Assembly (NCBI RefSeq): GCF_002979435.1
Contig: NZ_PCOV01000003.1
Location: 1-64,000, forward strand
Direction: 5' to 3'
Length of the DNA: 64,000 bases
Origin: Microbacterium sp. MYb66
GTDB lineage: Bacteria; Actinomycetota; Actinomycetes; Actinomycetales; Microbacteriaceae
Below, piece after piece: positions 37,674 to 47,816 of this stretch. Below the pieces are notes generated by a model. That model was given only the letters and a program-made list of their open reading frames with translations, had not been told where the DNA came from and did not search any database. Position numbers and translations under genes: made by a program. Numbering within the stretch: the stretch's first letter is position 1; each line of letters starts with the position of its first letter.

Positions 37674-38771
37674 TCAGTCCCCGGCGTCCGCCGACCACGG
37701 GCCTCCGTCGAGGAACCTCTCCATCCGCGACCGATGCGGCGTGAGATCGAGACCCTGCTCCGCCACCCACTCGTCGTCGTAATAGGTGCGGGCGTAACGC
37801 GATCCGCCATCGCAGATCAGGGTGACCACGCTCCCCTGCTCCCCAGCGTCGCGCATCCGCGCGATGAGCTCGAACGCGGCGAACAGGTTCGTCCCCGTCG
37901 ACGCTCCCGCCCAGTGCAGGGTCCGCTCCCGCAGCAGCCGCGCCGCCGCGATCGACGCCGCATCGGGCACCCGTATCATCTCGTCGATGACCCCGACGAT
38001 GAACGACGGCTCGACACGGGGGCGGCCGATCCCCTCGATGCGCGAACCGGTGCTCGTCGTGCCGGTGAGGTCGCCCGTGCGCCAGGCGTCGAAGAAGGCG
38101 GAGCCCTCCGGATCGGCGACGGCGACCCCGGTGTCGTGACGGCGGTAGCGGACGTACCTGCCGAAGGTCGCACTGGTGCCCCCGGTGCCGGCCCCGACGA
38201 CGATCCAGCGGGGGATCGGATGCCGTTCGGCCACCATCTGCGAGAACACGCTCTCCGCGATGTTGTTGTTGCCGCGCCAATCGGTCGCGCGCTCGGCGAA
38301 GGTGAACTGATCCAGGTAGTGTCCGCCGCATTCCCGCGCGAGACGCTCGGCCTCGCTGTACATCTCGCTCGCACTGTCGACGAAGTGGCATCGCCCTCCG
38401 GAGAACTCGATGAGGTCGATCTTCTCCCGGCTCGTCGATCGGGGCACCACGGTGATGAAGTCCAGTCCGAGCATGCGGGCGAAGTACGCCTCGGACACGG
38501 CCGTCGACCCGCTGGAGGCCTCGATGAGGGTCGTCCCCCGGTCGATCGCGCCGTTCACGAGCCCGTACAGGATCAGCGATCGCGCCAGACGGTGCTTGAG
38601 CGAACCGGTGGGGTGCACCGACTCGTCCTTCAGGTACAGGTCCACGCCCCAGTCCGCCGGAAGCGGGAAGACGTGCAGGTGCGTGTCGGCGCTCCGCGAT
38701 GCATCCGCGTCGAGGAGCCGGATCGCCTCCGACCTCCACCGCGCGCTGTCGGACCGATCCGCGATCTCCAT
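37674..38771 (-). CDS. cds1: Cds1-type L-cysteine desulfhydrase (cysteine synthase family)
   Basis: A 365-residue fold-type II PLP enzyme. The segment [17 protein letters not shown] contains the PLP lysine near residue 59, [20 protein letters not shown] follows, then [17 protein letters not shown] and [20 protein letters not shown]. This is the pattern of mycobacterial Cds1 (Rv3684), which splits cysteine to pyruvate, ammonia and sulfide, rather than of cysteine synthase. It is the last gene of the minus-strand run, 5 bases downstream of the amidohydrolase stop, so it is probably co-transcribed with the catabolic genes and may consume a cysteine-derived product. Confidence 0.88.
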   Translation of the reverse strand: MEIADRSDSARWRSEAIRLLDADASRSADTHLHVFPLPADWGVDLYLKDESVHPTGSLKHRLARSLILYGLVNGAIDRGTTLIEASSGSTAVSEAYFARMLGLDFITVVPRSTSREKIDLIEFSGGRCHFVDSASEMYSEAERLARECGGHYLDQFTFAERATDWRGNNNIAESVFSQMVAERHPIPRWIVVGAGTGGTSATFGRYVRYRRHDTGVAVADPEGSAFFDAWRTGDLTGTTSTGSRIEGIGRPRVEPSFIVGVIDEMIRVPDAASIAAARLLRERTLHWAGASTGTNLFAAFELIARMRDAGEQGSVVTLICDGGSRYARTYYDDEWVAEQGLDLTPHRSRMERFLDGGPWSADAGD

Positions 38772-38776
38772 GAGGC

Positions 38777-40405
38777 CTAGCTCCGCGGCAGCTCGTCGCG
38801 CACGAACACCCGGTCGCCGTCGATCCAGGTCTCCCGCGGACGGATCGCGCCGATCTCCTCGGGGTCGATCGTGAGCAGGTCCTCGTCGATCACCACGAAG
38901 TCCGCACGCTTGCCCGGCTCGAGGGAACCCAGCTCGTGCTCGCGGTGCACCGCGTACGCGGCATCGCGGGTGTACATGCCGAGGGACTCCATCAGCGTCA
39001 CCGCCTGGTGCGGATCCACCGGCTCTCCGGCGTGCGTGTGCCGAGTGATCGCGGCCTGGATGGCGGGGAACGGATCGTGCTGATCGGCGGTGATGCCGAT
39101 CGCGTCGCTGTTCCCGACCAGCGCCAGGCCCGCGTCGATCAGGCTGCGGAAGGGCATCAGGTCGCCGATGCGGTCGCCCAGGTGCCGGCGGTAGCCCAGC
39201 GCGGTGGTGAGGATGAACGCGGGCTGCGGCACCGGGACCACCCCGAGCTCGGCCAGACGGGAGATCCGCTCCGGCGTCATCCACAGGTTGCCGGCGTGCT
39301 CGATGCGATGGCGGCGGGTGCGGGTGACCTCGCCCGTGGCCTCGATCGCATCCAGCGCCTGGTCGAGGGCACGGTCGCCGATCGCATGGATCGCGATCTG
39401 GAGTCCCAGGTCGCTGACCGACTGCACCCATCGGCACAGCTCGTCGTGGTCGTACGCGAGTTCGCCGCGGTAGCCGGGCTTGCCCGGGTAGTCCTCGTTG
39501 AGCGCGGCCGCGAGCGAGGTGAGCCCGCCGTCGAGGAAGAGCTTGACCCCGCCGAGCTTCAGCCGCTCCTCGTCGATCCCGTCGAACTTCGCGGCAAGGG
39601 CGCCGCTGGTCACGGTGTCTTCGCTGACGACGTTCGGGAACGTGGCGTACGACGTGGTCCGCAGCTTGAGGTCGCCGCGCTTCGCCAGGGCGAGCATCGC
39701 GTCGAGCCCGTGCGAGAGCAGGGAGATCTCGCCGAGTCCGGTGACTCCGACGGCGAGGTACATGTCCTGCACGCGGTCGACCGCGTCGGCCAGCACCTCG
39801 ACCGGGGCCTGCGGCCCTCCGATCGCGGCGAACATGTCGAACGTGCGGCCCGTGGGCTCGCCGTCGTCGTCCCGCTCGATGCGGCCTCCCGGCGCGTCCT
39901 CGGTCGCGGCGGTCACGCCCATGAGCTCGAGGGCGGCGGAGTTGAAGATGTTCGTGTGGAAGCTCGACCGGTACATCACCGGATGCCGGGTCGAGACCCG
40001 GTCGAGGTCGTGCCGGTCGGGGAAGCGCCCCTCCGCGAAGAGCGCGTCCTGGAAGTGCTGGCCGTGGCCCATCACCCATTCGCCGTCGGGGGTGCCGTCC
40101 GCACGGAGCCGGAGCACGTGCACGAGCTCGTCGATCGACGAGACGCGCGACGCCCGCACATCGGCCGCCAGCTCCCAGGCGTACGCGAGCATCTCGATGT
40201 GCGAGTGCGCATCGATCAGGCCGGGGATCACGGTGGCCCCCTTGGCGTCGATGACCTCGGCGTCGGGGTCGGCCGCGTCGAGGACCTCCTGGTCCGTGCC
40301 GACGTCGACGAGGACCCCGTCCACGCTCCGGAAGGCCTGCACGACCCTGTCCTCCGCATCCATCGTGAGCACGCGCGCGTTCACGACGCAGATCTCCTTG
40401 ACCAT
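38777..40405 (-). CDS. YtcJ-type amidohydrolase (Amidohydro_3)
   Basis: A 542-residue metal-dependent hydrolase of the YtcJ/N-substituted formamide deformylase-like group. The N-terminal beta-sandwich precedes [10 protein letters not shown] (metal HxH near residue 66), a long insertion with [19 protein letters not shown], the barrel motifs [12 protein letters not shown] and [19 protein letters not shown], and [20 protein letters not shown]. It closes with [15 protein letters not shown]. Family members cleave C-N bonds of amides and imides. It sits between the aldehyde dehydrogenase and Cds1-type genes in the same operon. Confidence 0.88.
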   Translation of the reverse strand: MVKEICVVNARVLTMDAEDRVVQAFRSVDGVLVDVGTDQEVLDAADPDAEVIDAKGATVIPGLIDAHSHIEMLAYAWELAADVRASRVSSIDELVHVLRLRADGTPDGEWVMGHGQHFQDALFAEGRFPDRHDLDRVSTRHPVMYRSSFHTNIFNSAALELMGVTAATEDAPGGRIERDDDGEPTGRTFDMFAAIGGPQAPVEVLADAVDRVQDMYLAVGVTGLGEISLLSHGLDAMLALAKRGDLKLRTTSYATFPNVVSEDTVTSGALAAKFDGIDEERLKLGGVKLFLDGGLTSLAAALNEDYPGKPGYRGELAYDHDELCRWVQSVSDLGLQIAIHAIGDRALDQALDAIEATGEVTRTRRHRIEHAGNLWMTPERISRLAELGVVPVPQPAFILTTALGYRRHLGDRIGDLMPFRSLIDAGLALVGNSDAIGITADQHDPFPAIQAAITRHTHAGEPVDPHQAVTLMESLGMYTRDAAYAVHREHELGSLEPGKRADFVVIDEDLLTIDPEEIGAIRPRETWIDGDRVFVRDELPRS

Positions 40406-40426
40406 CTCCAGCCCTTCCGGTCGGCG

Positions 40427-41881
40427 TCAGCGACGCCCGACCTGGATCGTCTTGCTCTCCAGAAACTCCAGCACCCCGGCGCGCCCGCGCTCCCGGCCGA
40501 TGCCGCTCATGCGCACGCCCCCGAACGGCAGGGCGGGGTCGCTGGTCAGGGCGCAGTTCACCCCGACGTTGCCCGAGCGGATGCGATCGGCGATGCGCCT
40601 GCCCCGCTCGGCGTCACCGCTGAACACATAGGCCGAGAGCCCGTAGCGACTGTCGTTGGCCAGCCGCACGGCCTCGTCGTCGTCCTCCGCCACCACGATG
40701 CTCGCGATCGGGCCGAAGAACTCCTCGCCGAAGGTGTCGAGCGCTCCGTCGGCGGTGAGGATGCCGGGCTCGAGGAAGGCGCTGGTCGCGGTGTCGCGCG
40801 TGCGTCGGCCTCCGGTGCGCAGCACCGCGCCCTGCGCGACCGATCGAGCGATCTGGTCTTCCAGGGTCTCCACCGCGCGGATGTCGATGAGCGGTCCGAT
40901 GTTCGTCGTCGCCTCCCACGGGTCTCCGACCCGCAGCTCCTGCACGGCCGTGCTGAAGGCGTCGATGAACCTCGCCGCCGCACGGCGGTGCACGTACACG
41001 CGGTTGGCGGCGACGCAGGCCTGCCCGGCGTTCGCGAACCTCGCGCGGACGACCTGCCCGACCACCTTGTCGACGTCAACGTCGTCGGACACCACGACGG
41101 GGGCGTTTCCGCCCAGCTCGAGCAGCACGCGCTTGACCCCGTCGGCCGCGCCGGCGAGCAGGCGCTGCCCGACCGCGGTGGAGCCGGTGAAGGTCACGCA
41201 CGCCACCTCGGGGCGCTCGAGGAGCACTCGCCCCACACCGGCGGGGTCGTTCGTGGGGAGGACCGAGAGGATGCCGGCCGGCAGCCCCGCCTCCACGAAC
41301 GCCTCGGCGATGGCGAGGGCGGTCAGCGGGGTCTGCTCTGCGGGCTTCAGGACCACGGCGCACCCGGCCGCGAGGGCGGCACCGACCTTGCAGGCCACCA
41401 TGAACGCGGGGAAGTTCCACGGGGTGATGGCCCCGACGATGCCGACGGGCTCGTGGACCACATAGGCGTCGCGGTCGGACTGGATCTGCGGCCAGTACTC
41501 GCCGGGCAGGCGCAGGGCCTCCTGGCTGAAGAAGTCGAAGAACCGGAGACTGTTCGCGATCTCGCCGCGGGCTTCCGCCAGAGGCTTGCCCGTCTCGTGC
41601 ACGATGAGGCGGGCGATGACGTCTTCGCGCCGACGGAGCCCCGCGATGGCGCGCTGGAGGATCTCGTGGCGCGCGGTGGCGGTCAGCCCGACCCACTCCG
41701 GCAGGGCCGCCGCCGCCGCGTCCACGGCGGCCTCGGCGTCTGCCGCTGCGGCATCCGCCACGCGGGCGACCACGCGCCCGGTCGACGGGTCCGACACCGC
41801 GAACGTCTCGCCCGTCGAGGACTCCCGCCACGTCCCGGCCACGAGGAGACGGGTCTCCACCGGGAAATCGAGCGTGGTCAT
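40427..41881 (-). CDS. NAD(P)-dependent aldehyde dehydrogenase
   Basis: A 484-residue aldehyde dehydrogenase. [20 protein letters not shown] marks the cofactor site, [10 protein letters not shown] carries the general-base glutamate, [13 protein letters not shown] carries the catalytic cysteine near residue 288, and [11 protein letters not shown] lies late in the sequence. It resembles succinate-semialdehyde/aminoaldehyde dehydrogenases. It converts an aldehyde to the acid, a step that fits amine degradation. The start overlaps the cupin stop by ATGA, so translation is coupled. Confidence 0.92.
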   Translation of the reverse strand: MTTLDFPVETRLLVAGTWRESSTGETFAVSDPSTGRVVARVADAAAADAEAAVDAAAAALPEWVGLTATARHEILQRAIAGLRRREDVIARLIVHETGKPLAEARGEIANSLRFFDFFSQEALRLPGEYWPQIQSDRDAYVVHEPVGIVGAITPWNFPAFMVACKVGAALAAGCAVVLKPAEQTPLTALAIAEAFVEAGLPAGILSVLPTNDPAGVGRVLLERPEVACVTFTGSTAVGQRLLAGAADGVKRVLLELGGNAPVVVSDDVDVDKVVGQVVRARFANAGQACVAANRVYVHRRAAARFIDAFSTAVQELRVGDPWEATTNIGPLIDIRAVETLEDQIARSVAQGAVLRTGGRRTRDTATSAFLEPGILTADGALDTFGEEFFGPIASIVVAEDDDEAVRLANDSRYGLSAYVFSGDAERGRRIADRIRSGNVGVNCALTSDPALPFGGVRMSGIGRERGRAGVLEFLESKTIQVGRR

Positions 41882-42258
41882 GATGCGCGGTAGTCCTCTT
41901 CGGAGACTTCGCCCGTCCACTGCACGTCTTCGAAGTGCAGGATCACCTGGGTGACGAGGTTGGTGTCGGTCGCACCGTGCCAGTGCTCGACGCCCGGCTC
42001 CGTCCAGACCACATCGCCCGGACGCACGACGACGCGCTCCCCGCCGCGCTCCTGGATCCACCCCTCGCCCTGCAGCGTGTAGATGAACTGGCCGCCGGGA
42101 TGCGTGTGCCAGTGCGTGCGGCCACCCGGGGGGAACATGATGTTCGCCGAGCGGACGCCGTCCTGGTTCAGCAGGATGTCCGACCAGACGCCGCCCGTCG
42201 TCGTCTCATCCCGCTTGCCGGAGGGTCGTCCCTCGCGCTGTCCTCGTCCGATGATCAT
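41878..42258 (-). CDS. Small cupin protein
   Basis: A 126-residue single-domain cupin. The two metal motifs are present: GGRTHWHTHPGGQFIYTLQGE and PGDVVWTEPGVEHWHGA, giving a plausible three-histidine site. Similar proteins act as isomerases, decarboxylases or dioxygenases or are just ligand-binding; quercetinase-type "cupin domain" annotations are common. The start at 42258 has AAGGA eight bases upstream; an earlier in-frame ATG at 42279 lacks one. It is the second step by gene order after the FAD enzyme. Confidence 0.85.
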   Translation of the reverse strand: MIIGRGQREGRPSGKRDETTTGGVWSDILLNQDGVRSANIMFPPGGRTHWHTHPGGQFIYTLQGEGWIQERGGERVVVRPGDVVWTEPGVEHWHGATDTNLVTQVILHFEDVQWTGEVSEEDYRAS

Positions 42259-42313
42259 GGTCTCGTCCTTTCCGTGCACCCGAGGGCGCTGCTGCCTGTT
42301 CCCGCGGTCCGGA

Positions 42314-43951
42314 TCACCAGACCTGCGGCTCCATCTCGTCGTATGCGGCCGCGGAGCCCGACTCGCGGTCGGCGATCATCCGCGTGCTGGCGTTGTGCCC
42401 GGTGACACCGCTCATGAAGTTGCCCGGCCAGGTGCCGACGCCGCACAGGTACAGCCCGGGCAGCGGGGTCGTGTAGTCGCTGGCGCCCGCGATCGGGCGG
42501 GCGTCGAAGATGCGCCCCGGCACGATGTCGCCGTGGGAACCCGAGCCCTCCACGAGTCCGAACTCCCGCTCGAGGTCGAGGGGCGTGTAGACGTGCACCG
42601 CGTCGACGATGTCGGGGACGTTGGGCATGTGGAACGCGATCGTGTCGAGGACGGCTCGTCCCAGTTCCTCCCGCTGCGCATCCCAGTCGCCCTCGGCGAG
42701 GTGGTACGGGACGCCGCGGACGCTGAGGCTCATGATGTGGTGTCCCTCGACGTCGACGACCGTGGGATCGATCGCCGAGTCCATCAGACCGGTCACCGTC
42801 ACGCGGCGGGACCACCGCCCCATGACCGCCTCGTTGTACGCCTCCTGCAGCGCATCCATCGACGACGCGACCCGGAAGTTGGTCGGCAGGAAGAGGGCGT
42901 TCTCCTCCTCGTCGACGGCGGCCGCGAAGCGCGGAGTGCCCTTCATCGCGATGTGGACCTTGGCGCTCGTGCCGTCCATCTTGATCCGCTGCGCCCGCTG
43001 CAGGAAGTCCTGCGGAAGGTCGTCGGGGCGCACCAGATCGGTGAACGTGCGCTTCGGGTCGACGTTGGAGAGCACGCGCGGAGCGAAGAACTCCCGTCCG
43101 TCCTCGAGGCGGACACCGACGACCCGGCCGTTCTCGGTGAGGACCTCCGCCACCGGGGCGTCGACCTCGATCCGGGCGCCGCGGGCCTCGGCCGAGCGCG
43201 CCATCGCCTGCGTGACGGAGCCGATGCCGCCGAGGGGCGCGGCGTTCTTCATCATGAGGTCGTTGCGGTCGTCGACGCCGAACGCCGCCATGGACTCCTC
43301 GTACAGCGGCCGCTGCAGCAGCAGGTAGGCGGAACCCGGGGTGTACGGTCCGACGAGATTCGTGGCGACGGCGGTCGCGGCGAAGAACGCCTTGAGATGC
43401 GGCGAGCGCAGATGCTGGTCGAGGAGGTCTCCGACGCTGCCGAACATCAGCGCGTTGAAGTCGTCGATCTCCTCGGGCGTCGTGAAGCGGGCCGCGACCT
43501 CGGCGAGGGTGGGCGGCGCTTCGTGGAACGAGACGCGCATGCGCTGGGCCACCCGCCGGATGCGGTCGAGCACGGCCGCGAAGCCGTCGACGTCGGCGGG
43601 GCCGTGCGCGAACCGTGCGACCTGCTCCCGGCGCTTCTCCTTGTCGGGCCACGGCACGAACGCCTGGCCGTCGTCGAACAGGGTGAGCGAGCCGAGCTGC
43701 GGGGTCGTGTAGCGCAGTCCGAACGACTGCAGCTCCATGTCGGCGATGATGCGCGGGTCGAGGCTGTGGCTCGAGTTCGAGACGGCGCTGCACCGGTATC
43801 CGGGCACGACCTCCTCGGTGACGCAGCAGCCGCCGACGACTCCGCGCGCCTCGAGCACGAGGACCCGCCAGCCGGCCCTCGCCAGGTAGAACGCGCCGAC
43901 CAGGCCGCTGTGCCCGCCTCCGACGACGATCGCGTCATAGGTGTCGCTCAT
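42314..43951 (-). CDS. FAD-dependent oxidoreductase, phytoene desaturase/PYROXD2-like
   Basis: A 545-residue flavoprotein with an N-terminal Rossmann motif (AIVVGGGHSGLVGAFYLARA) and the adjoining LEARGVVGGCCVTEE, and a C-terminal FAD motif in LPGLYLCGVGTWPGNFMSGV. The overall layout is that of the amine oxidase/carotenoid desaturase superfamily, in the PYROXD2-like branch; the LVGPYTPGSAYLLLQRPLYE segment supports this. No isoprenoid genes lie nearby, so oxidation of an amine or C-C bond in the local pathway is more likely than carotenoid synthesis. Confidence 0.85.
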   Translation of the reverse strand: MSDTYDAIVVGGGHSGLVGAFYLARAGWRVLVLEARGVVGGCCVTEEVVPGYRCSAVSNSSHSLDPRIIADMELQSFGLRYTTPQLGSLTLFDDGQAFVPWPDKEKRREQVARFAHGPADVDGFAAVLDRIRRVAQRMRVSFHEAPPTLAEVAARFTTPEEIDDFNALMFGSVGDLLDQHLRSPHLKAFFAATAVATNLVGPYTPGSAYLLLQRPLYEESMAAFGVDDRNDLMMKNAAPLGGIGSVTQAMARSAEARGARIEVDAPVAEVLTENGRVVGVRLEDGREFFAPRVLSNVDPKRTFTDLVRPDDLPQDFLQRAQRIKMDGTSAKVHIAMKGTPRFAAAVDEEENALFLPTNFRVASSMDALQEAYNEAVMGRWSRRVTVTGLMDSAIDPTVVDVEGHHIMSLSVRGVPYHLAEGDWDAQREELGRAVLDTIAFHMPNVPDIVDAVHVYTPLDLEREFGLVEGSGSHGDIVPGRIFDARPIAGASDYTTPLPGLYLCGVGTWPGNFMSGVTGHNASTRMIADRESGSAAAYDEMEPQVW

Positions 43952-44000
43952 CGATCGCTTCCCTTCTGCTCCATCACGTCGTCCGATGTCCTGCGGCGAG

Positions 44001-44375
44001 TCAGAGCTGCCTGATCCGGCGCTCCGCGATCCGCCATCCGTGATCGGTCAGGACGTGCGCGTCGCGGTACTCCGCCGGGGCGACCTCGCCGTCGGCGCGG
44101 ACGGTGTGCGCCTTGCATACCGAGGTCGCGTGCGTGTCGTCGACCACGGTGACCACGATGTTCGTGTTCGAGTGGCTCCGCGCCGGGTTCGCGATCGCCG
44201 AGAACGCCTCGATCAGCGTGCCGAGACCGCGAGCCTCGAGTCGGCCCGGATTGGAGAAGTGCACGTCCTCGTGGAAGACCTCGCCCATGCGTTCGTACTC
44301 CCCCGCGTCGAGGATGTACGCCACGGAGTGCAGCACGCGTTCGATCGCCCGCTCGGTGTCGATGATCGTCGTCAT
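44001..44375 (-). CDS. SnoaL-like/NTF2-fold protein
   Basis: A 124-residue cone-shaped alpha+beta barrel protein of the SnoaL/NTF2 superfamily. An N-terminal helix with YILDAGEYERMGEVFHEDVH is followed by beta strands ending in DAHVLTDHGWRIAERRIRQL. Family members include polyketide cyclases, ring-hydroxylating dioxygenase small subunits and steroid isomerases. The histidines here could be catalytic. The start has AGGAGG upstream. It follows the peptidase gene by 91 bases, where an inverted repeat may mark an internal promoter. Confidence 0.8.
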   Translation of the reverse strand: MTTIIDTERAIERVLHSVAYILDAGEYERMGEVFHEDVHFSNPGRLEARGLGTLIEAFSAIANPARSHSNTNIVVTVVDDTHATSVCKAHTVRADGEVAPAEYRDAHVLTDHGWRIAERRIRQL

Positions 44376-44462
44376 GATGCTCCTCCTGGATCGCGGCGGC
44401 CGTGAAGGGCGGCCGCGGGGCAACTGTAGGTCAGGGGCGACGGCGTCCCTGCGCTGCCGATG

Positions 44463-44479
44463 GGACTCATAACGAGTCC
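44463..44479 (-). promoter_or_regulatory. GGACTC-ATAAC-GAGTCC inverted repeat
   Basis: A perfect 6-base dyad with a 5-base spacer overlaps the stop of the peptidase gene and lies 88 bases before the SnoaL-like gene. It contains CATAAC, also present in the LysR-gene and binding-protein promoter elements. It may be an internal operator splitting the cluster into two transcripts. Confidence 0.45.
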
Positions 44480-46524
44480 GAATCTGTGGACGCGAGGGCG
44501 TCGCTCTCGGCAGCCCTCCGCGCGAATGCGGTGAACATCACCGCGAAGACGTCGGCGCGCTCCTCGATGAGCCGATCCGCCGGCTTGCCGACGCCGTGAC
44601 CGCCCTGGAGATCCTCGCCGAGCAGCAGCAGCTCCGTTGCCTCCGCGCTCCGTCGGGCGCGGAGCGCCTCCACGAACGCATACGAGTGGAACGGGTCGAC
44701 CCGGGTGTCGTGGCGGCCCGTGGTGACGATCACGTCCGGGAACGCGGCCGGTGCGGGGCCGAGACCGTGCAGCGGGGAGTAGGCGCGGATCCAGTCGCGA
44801 TGGTCCGGGTCCTCGGGGTCGCCGAAGTCGCCCATCCAGAGCCGTGCGATCGACAGCCGGTGGTATCCGAGCATGTCGGTCATCGGCACGGCGGCATGCG
44901 CGGCGGCGCACAGATCCGGGCGCTGGACCAGCGTCGCGGCGATGAGGAGCCCGCCGTTGCTGCTGCCCCAGATCGCCAGCCGGCCCCGGTCGCACACCCC
45001 GTCGGCCACCAGCGCGTCCGCGACGTCGGCGAAGTCGTCGAACACGCGCTGACGCCGGTCCAGGCGACCCTGCTCATGCCAGTCCGCTCCGCGCTCTCGT
45101 CCGCCCCGGAGTCCGGCCACGACGTAGCGACCGCCCAGCGCCAGCCAGGCCGCGGCCACCTCGGAGTACGCGGCGGTCGAAGACAGACCGAATCCGCCGT
45201 ATCCGTGCAGCAGCGTCGGCAGCGGCGGCCCCTCCGGCTGCGGGTCGAGAAGCAGCAGCGGAAGCGTCTCGCCGTCGCCGGCGACGACCTGGGTCGCGCG
45301 CACCGCCGACGTGACGGCGAGCGGATCTCCCGCCCAGTCGCACGGCGGCGAGCCCGGGGTCCACGTGAGCAGCCGCGGCGGAGCATCCAACGTCGACCAG
45401 GTGAACACGGCGGTGTCGGCATCGAGGTGGCGGACGACGCGCGTGCGCATCGTCGACTGGCCCGGCGTGGGGACGGCCGAGGCGATCTGACCGATCGGCA
45501 GAGGTGCCCACTCGACGTCGCGAGCCGCGCCTTCGGGGTCCAGGGTGACGACGCCGACCACGCCGGACATGTCCTTCTCCCCCACCACGAAGACGGTCCG
45601 GTCGCCGACCGAGCAGTCGTCCAGCACGACGTCGGATTCGGCGAGGACCTCGATCCAGTCCTCGGATGCCGGCGCGGCGAGGTCGACACGGACGACCCGT
45701 CCGTACGGGGCGTCGACTCCGGTCACGCCGGCGATCGCCCCGCCGGGCGAGAAGTGGAACCGGGTGAGGGAATCCCGTCCTTCGACCAGCGTGATCGTCC
45801 TTCCGGACTGAAGGTCGAGCAGGTGCACGTCCGTGCGCGTCCATCCGATCGACACGTGCACGAGCGCATGCGTGCCGTCGGGCGAGAGCTCGACGTCGGG
45901 CCACGCGGTCGCATCGGCATCCTGTCCCCACACCCGCTCGTCCTCGCTCTGCGCGGTTCCGAGCCGATGCCGCCAGATCTCGCGGCCGTAGTCCCGGTCG
46001 CCGGGGTAGCGGGTGTAGAGGAAACCCGATTCGTCGGGAAGCCAGGCCACGCTCGCCGAGCGGACCCCCTCCAACCGCTCGGAGAGTCGCCGGCCGCGGG
46101 AGAGATCGACGATCGCACCCACCGAGCGCTCCGACCCGCTCGAAGACGTGCCGACGACCAGCAGACGGCCGCTGGGCGCGGGGTGGAACCAGTCGATCGC
46201 GGCCTCGGGTTCCGCGTGCACGGTGTGGCAGAGCCGATCGTGCCGCGCCCGCCAGGAGATGGTGCGCGTCGACGCTCCGGGAAGCCGATCCAGGCTCAGC
46301 ACGCCTCCGCGCACCACGTGCGGCGCCCCGTGCAGCGGCACGGCCGCCGCGCGGCGCAGCGCGGCGGCGGCTCGTGCGCGGTGGCCCCGGGGTTCCGGGG
46401 CCTCCCGGAACGCGGCGAGCTCGTCGGCCCGATCCCGCAGCCAGTCGGCGAGGGGCGCGCGCTCCGGGTCGCCCCGCATCCACGCCAGCCCGGCGAGGAG
46501 GTCGTCGGAGGGCTGCGCGCTCAC
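44467..46524 (-). CDS. Prolyl oligopeptidase-family serine hydrolase (S9)
   Basis: A 685-residue S9-type hydrolase with an N-terminal seven-bladed propeller (about 60-410) and a C-terminal alpha/beta-hydrolase domain. The nucleophile is in WGSSNGGLLIA, the acid in GRHDTRVDP, and the histidine in QGGHGVGKP. It cleaves short peptides after proline or acyl groups from small substrates. GTG at 46524 overlaps the M24 stop by GTGA. Its position after the creatinase-like gene and ABC importer implies intracellular processing of an imported oligopeptide or amide; there is no signal peptide. Confidence 0.88.
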   Translation of the reverse strand: MSAQPSDDLLAGLAWMRGDPERAPLADWLRDRADELAAFREAPEPRGHRARAAAALRRAAAVPLHGAPHVVRGGVLSLDRLPGASTRTISWRARHDRLCHTVHAEPEAAIDWFHPAPSGRLLVVGTSSSGSERSVGAIVDLSRGRRLSERLEGVRSASVAWLPDESGFLYTRYPGDRDYGREIWRHRLGTAQSEDERVWGQDADATAWPDVELSPDGTHALVHVSIGWTRTDVHLLDLQSGRTITLVEGRDSLTRFHFSPGGAIAGVTGVDAPYGRVVRVDLAAPASEDWIEVLAESDVVLDDCSVGDRTVFVVGEKDMSGVVGVVTLDPEGAARDVEWAPLPIGQIASAVPTPGQSTMRTRVVRHLDADTAVFTWSTLDAPPRLLTWTPGSPPCDWAGDPLAVTSAVRATQVVAGDGETLPLLLLDPQPEGPPLPTLLHGYGGFGLSSTAAYSEVAAAWLALGGRYVVAGLRGGRERGADWHEQGRLDRRQRVFDDFADVADALVADGVCDRGRLAIWGSSNGGLLIAATLVQRPDLCAAAHAAVPMTDMLGYHRLSIARLWMGDFGDPEDPDHRDWIRAYSPLHGLGPAPAAFPDVIVTTGRHDTRVDPFHSYAFVEALRARRSAEATELLLLGEDLQGGHGVGKPADRLIEERADVFAVMFTAFARRAAESDALASTDSDSL

Positions 46525-47816
46525 AGCCAGGCCCATTCCTCGGACCACGGCAGCCGGGACATCTGCACGGCCGGCCCTTCCGCCTGCACCACGAACGTGT
46601 CCGAGAAGTTCACGCCGAAACCGCCCTCCGGATCGTAGAGGCCCGGCTCCACCGACAGGCACATCCCCGGACGGAGCTCGGTGCGCTCGCCGAGCGAGAT
46701 GTACGGGGGCTGATGGCCCTCCATGCCCTGCCCGTGCGACGGCCGCGTCGCCGCGAACCGCTCCACCCCGCGCTCCCGCTGGAACGCATGCACGTCCTGC
46801 GCCACCTCCCCGCCGGTGCGGCCGGCACGCAGAGCATCCTTGAGCACGAGACAGCTGTCGCGCGCGGTGCTCCACAGGTACGCCTCGTGCGCGGTCGGGG
46901 GCACGAGGAGATAGGGACGATAGAGCTCGCCACCGCATCCGCCGACCTGGACGATGCCCGAGACCTGCACCGTGCGCTGGTCGGCGATGATCGCGTGCCG
47001 CACCTGGTTCGGATGCGGGAACCCGGTGACCGCGCCGGCACGCACCCACCCGAGGTCGACGTTGATGCCGACCGGACCGTGCATCGAGCGGTCCGGTCCG
47101 TAGTCCGCCATGATCCGGTCGAGCGCGAAGCCGGCCAGGTCGAGCCGCAGCCGCGAGTCGGTGAGCTGCGGGTCGCGTTCGAGGATCCGGTCCCGCGCGT
47201 GCACGTGCACGTCATCGAAGTATTCGTAGGCGCGGGCCCAGACCGCGAGCTCCTCGTCGTCCTTCACCATGCGCAGGGCGAGTGCCGCCGATGCCGCCGA
47301 CCGGGGTACGCCGCCGAGCGCACGGGAGGCCGCCGCCCGCGCCGCCTCGGACAGCTCCGAGTCGACGACGAACGGCTCCGACCCCGCCGAGAGACCATGG
47401 CCGCGCGCGGCGAGATGCGTGAAGAGCCACTCCCACCGGTCGACCGGCTCCCCGGCCACCGCGACGCCGCGCGGCGGGAACTGGCCCGCGGCATCCGGCA
47501 CGTCGAAGTAGCACTCCCCGTCGCCGTACCACCAGGTGGTCACCAGCTCGTGGTCGAGCCACGGGTAGAACCACACGGGCGCGGAGCCGTCGGCGGGGAG
47601 GTAGGCGGCCAGCAGCCGTTCGGTCGTCAGCGCCCAGAGGCCGGTGAAGGCCACGATGTTCCAGGGGTCCAGCAGCAGCACCCCGGTGCGACCGTCCGGA
47701 TCGATGCGGGCGCGGAGCTCCGCCGCCTTCGCCTGACTCCAGGACAGAGGCAGTCGGAACTGCTCGGACGGCGTGTAGCGCTCCCGTTCGAGAAGGAGGG
47801 AGCGCGAGTCAGTCAT
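46521..47816 (-). CDS. Creatinase-like M24 family hydrolase
   Basis: A 431-residue pita-bread-fold protein with the creatinase N-terminal domain (about 20-160) and M24 catalytic domain (about 180-410). The metal ligands of aminopeptidases are missing: where an Asp pair is expected the sequence reads GIVQVGGCGG and GELYRPYLL (Gln and Arg), and the last Glu is replaced in GVNFSDT. SHGQGMEG and SVEPGLY are kept. This is the pattern of the metal-free creatinase and ectoine-hydrolase group, which cleave C-N bonds of guanidino or ring amidines. It overlaps both neighbours, so it is in the importer operon. Substrate unknown. Confidence 0.82.
   Translation of the reverse strand: MTDSRSLLLERERYTPSEQFRLPLSWSQAKAAELRARIDPDGRTGVLLLDPWNIVAFTGLWALTTERLLAAYLPADGSAPVWFYPWLDHELVTTWWYGDGECYFDVPDAAGQFPPRGVAVAGEPVDRWEWLFTHLAARGHGLSAGSEPFVVDSELSEAARAAASRALGGVPRSAASAALALRMVKDDEELAVWARAYEYFDDVHVHARDRILERDPQLTDSRLRLDLAGFALDRIMADYGPDRSMHGPVGINVDLGWVRAGAVTGFPHPNQVRHAIIADQRTVQVSGIVQVGGCGGELYRPYLLVPPTAHEAYLWSTARDSCLVLKDALRAGRTGGEVAQDVHAFQRERGVERFAATRPSHGQGMEGHQPPYISLGERTELRPGMCLSVEPGLYDPEGGFGVNFSDTFVVQAEGPAVQMSRLPWSEEWAWL

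Noticed and set aside
38936..41893. 985-residue open frame on the plus strand across the catabolic cluster
   Set aside because: It is antisense to the amidohydrolase and aldehyde dehydrogenase genes, which have clear motifs. Its composition is arginine/aspartate/glycine-rich as expected from GC-rich antisense codons, and it has no domain.
42314..43951. Carotenoid phytoene desaturase
   Set aside because: Only the fold matches; no crtB, crtE or other isoprenoid genes are near, and gene context is catabolic.
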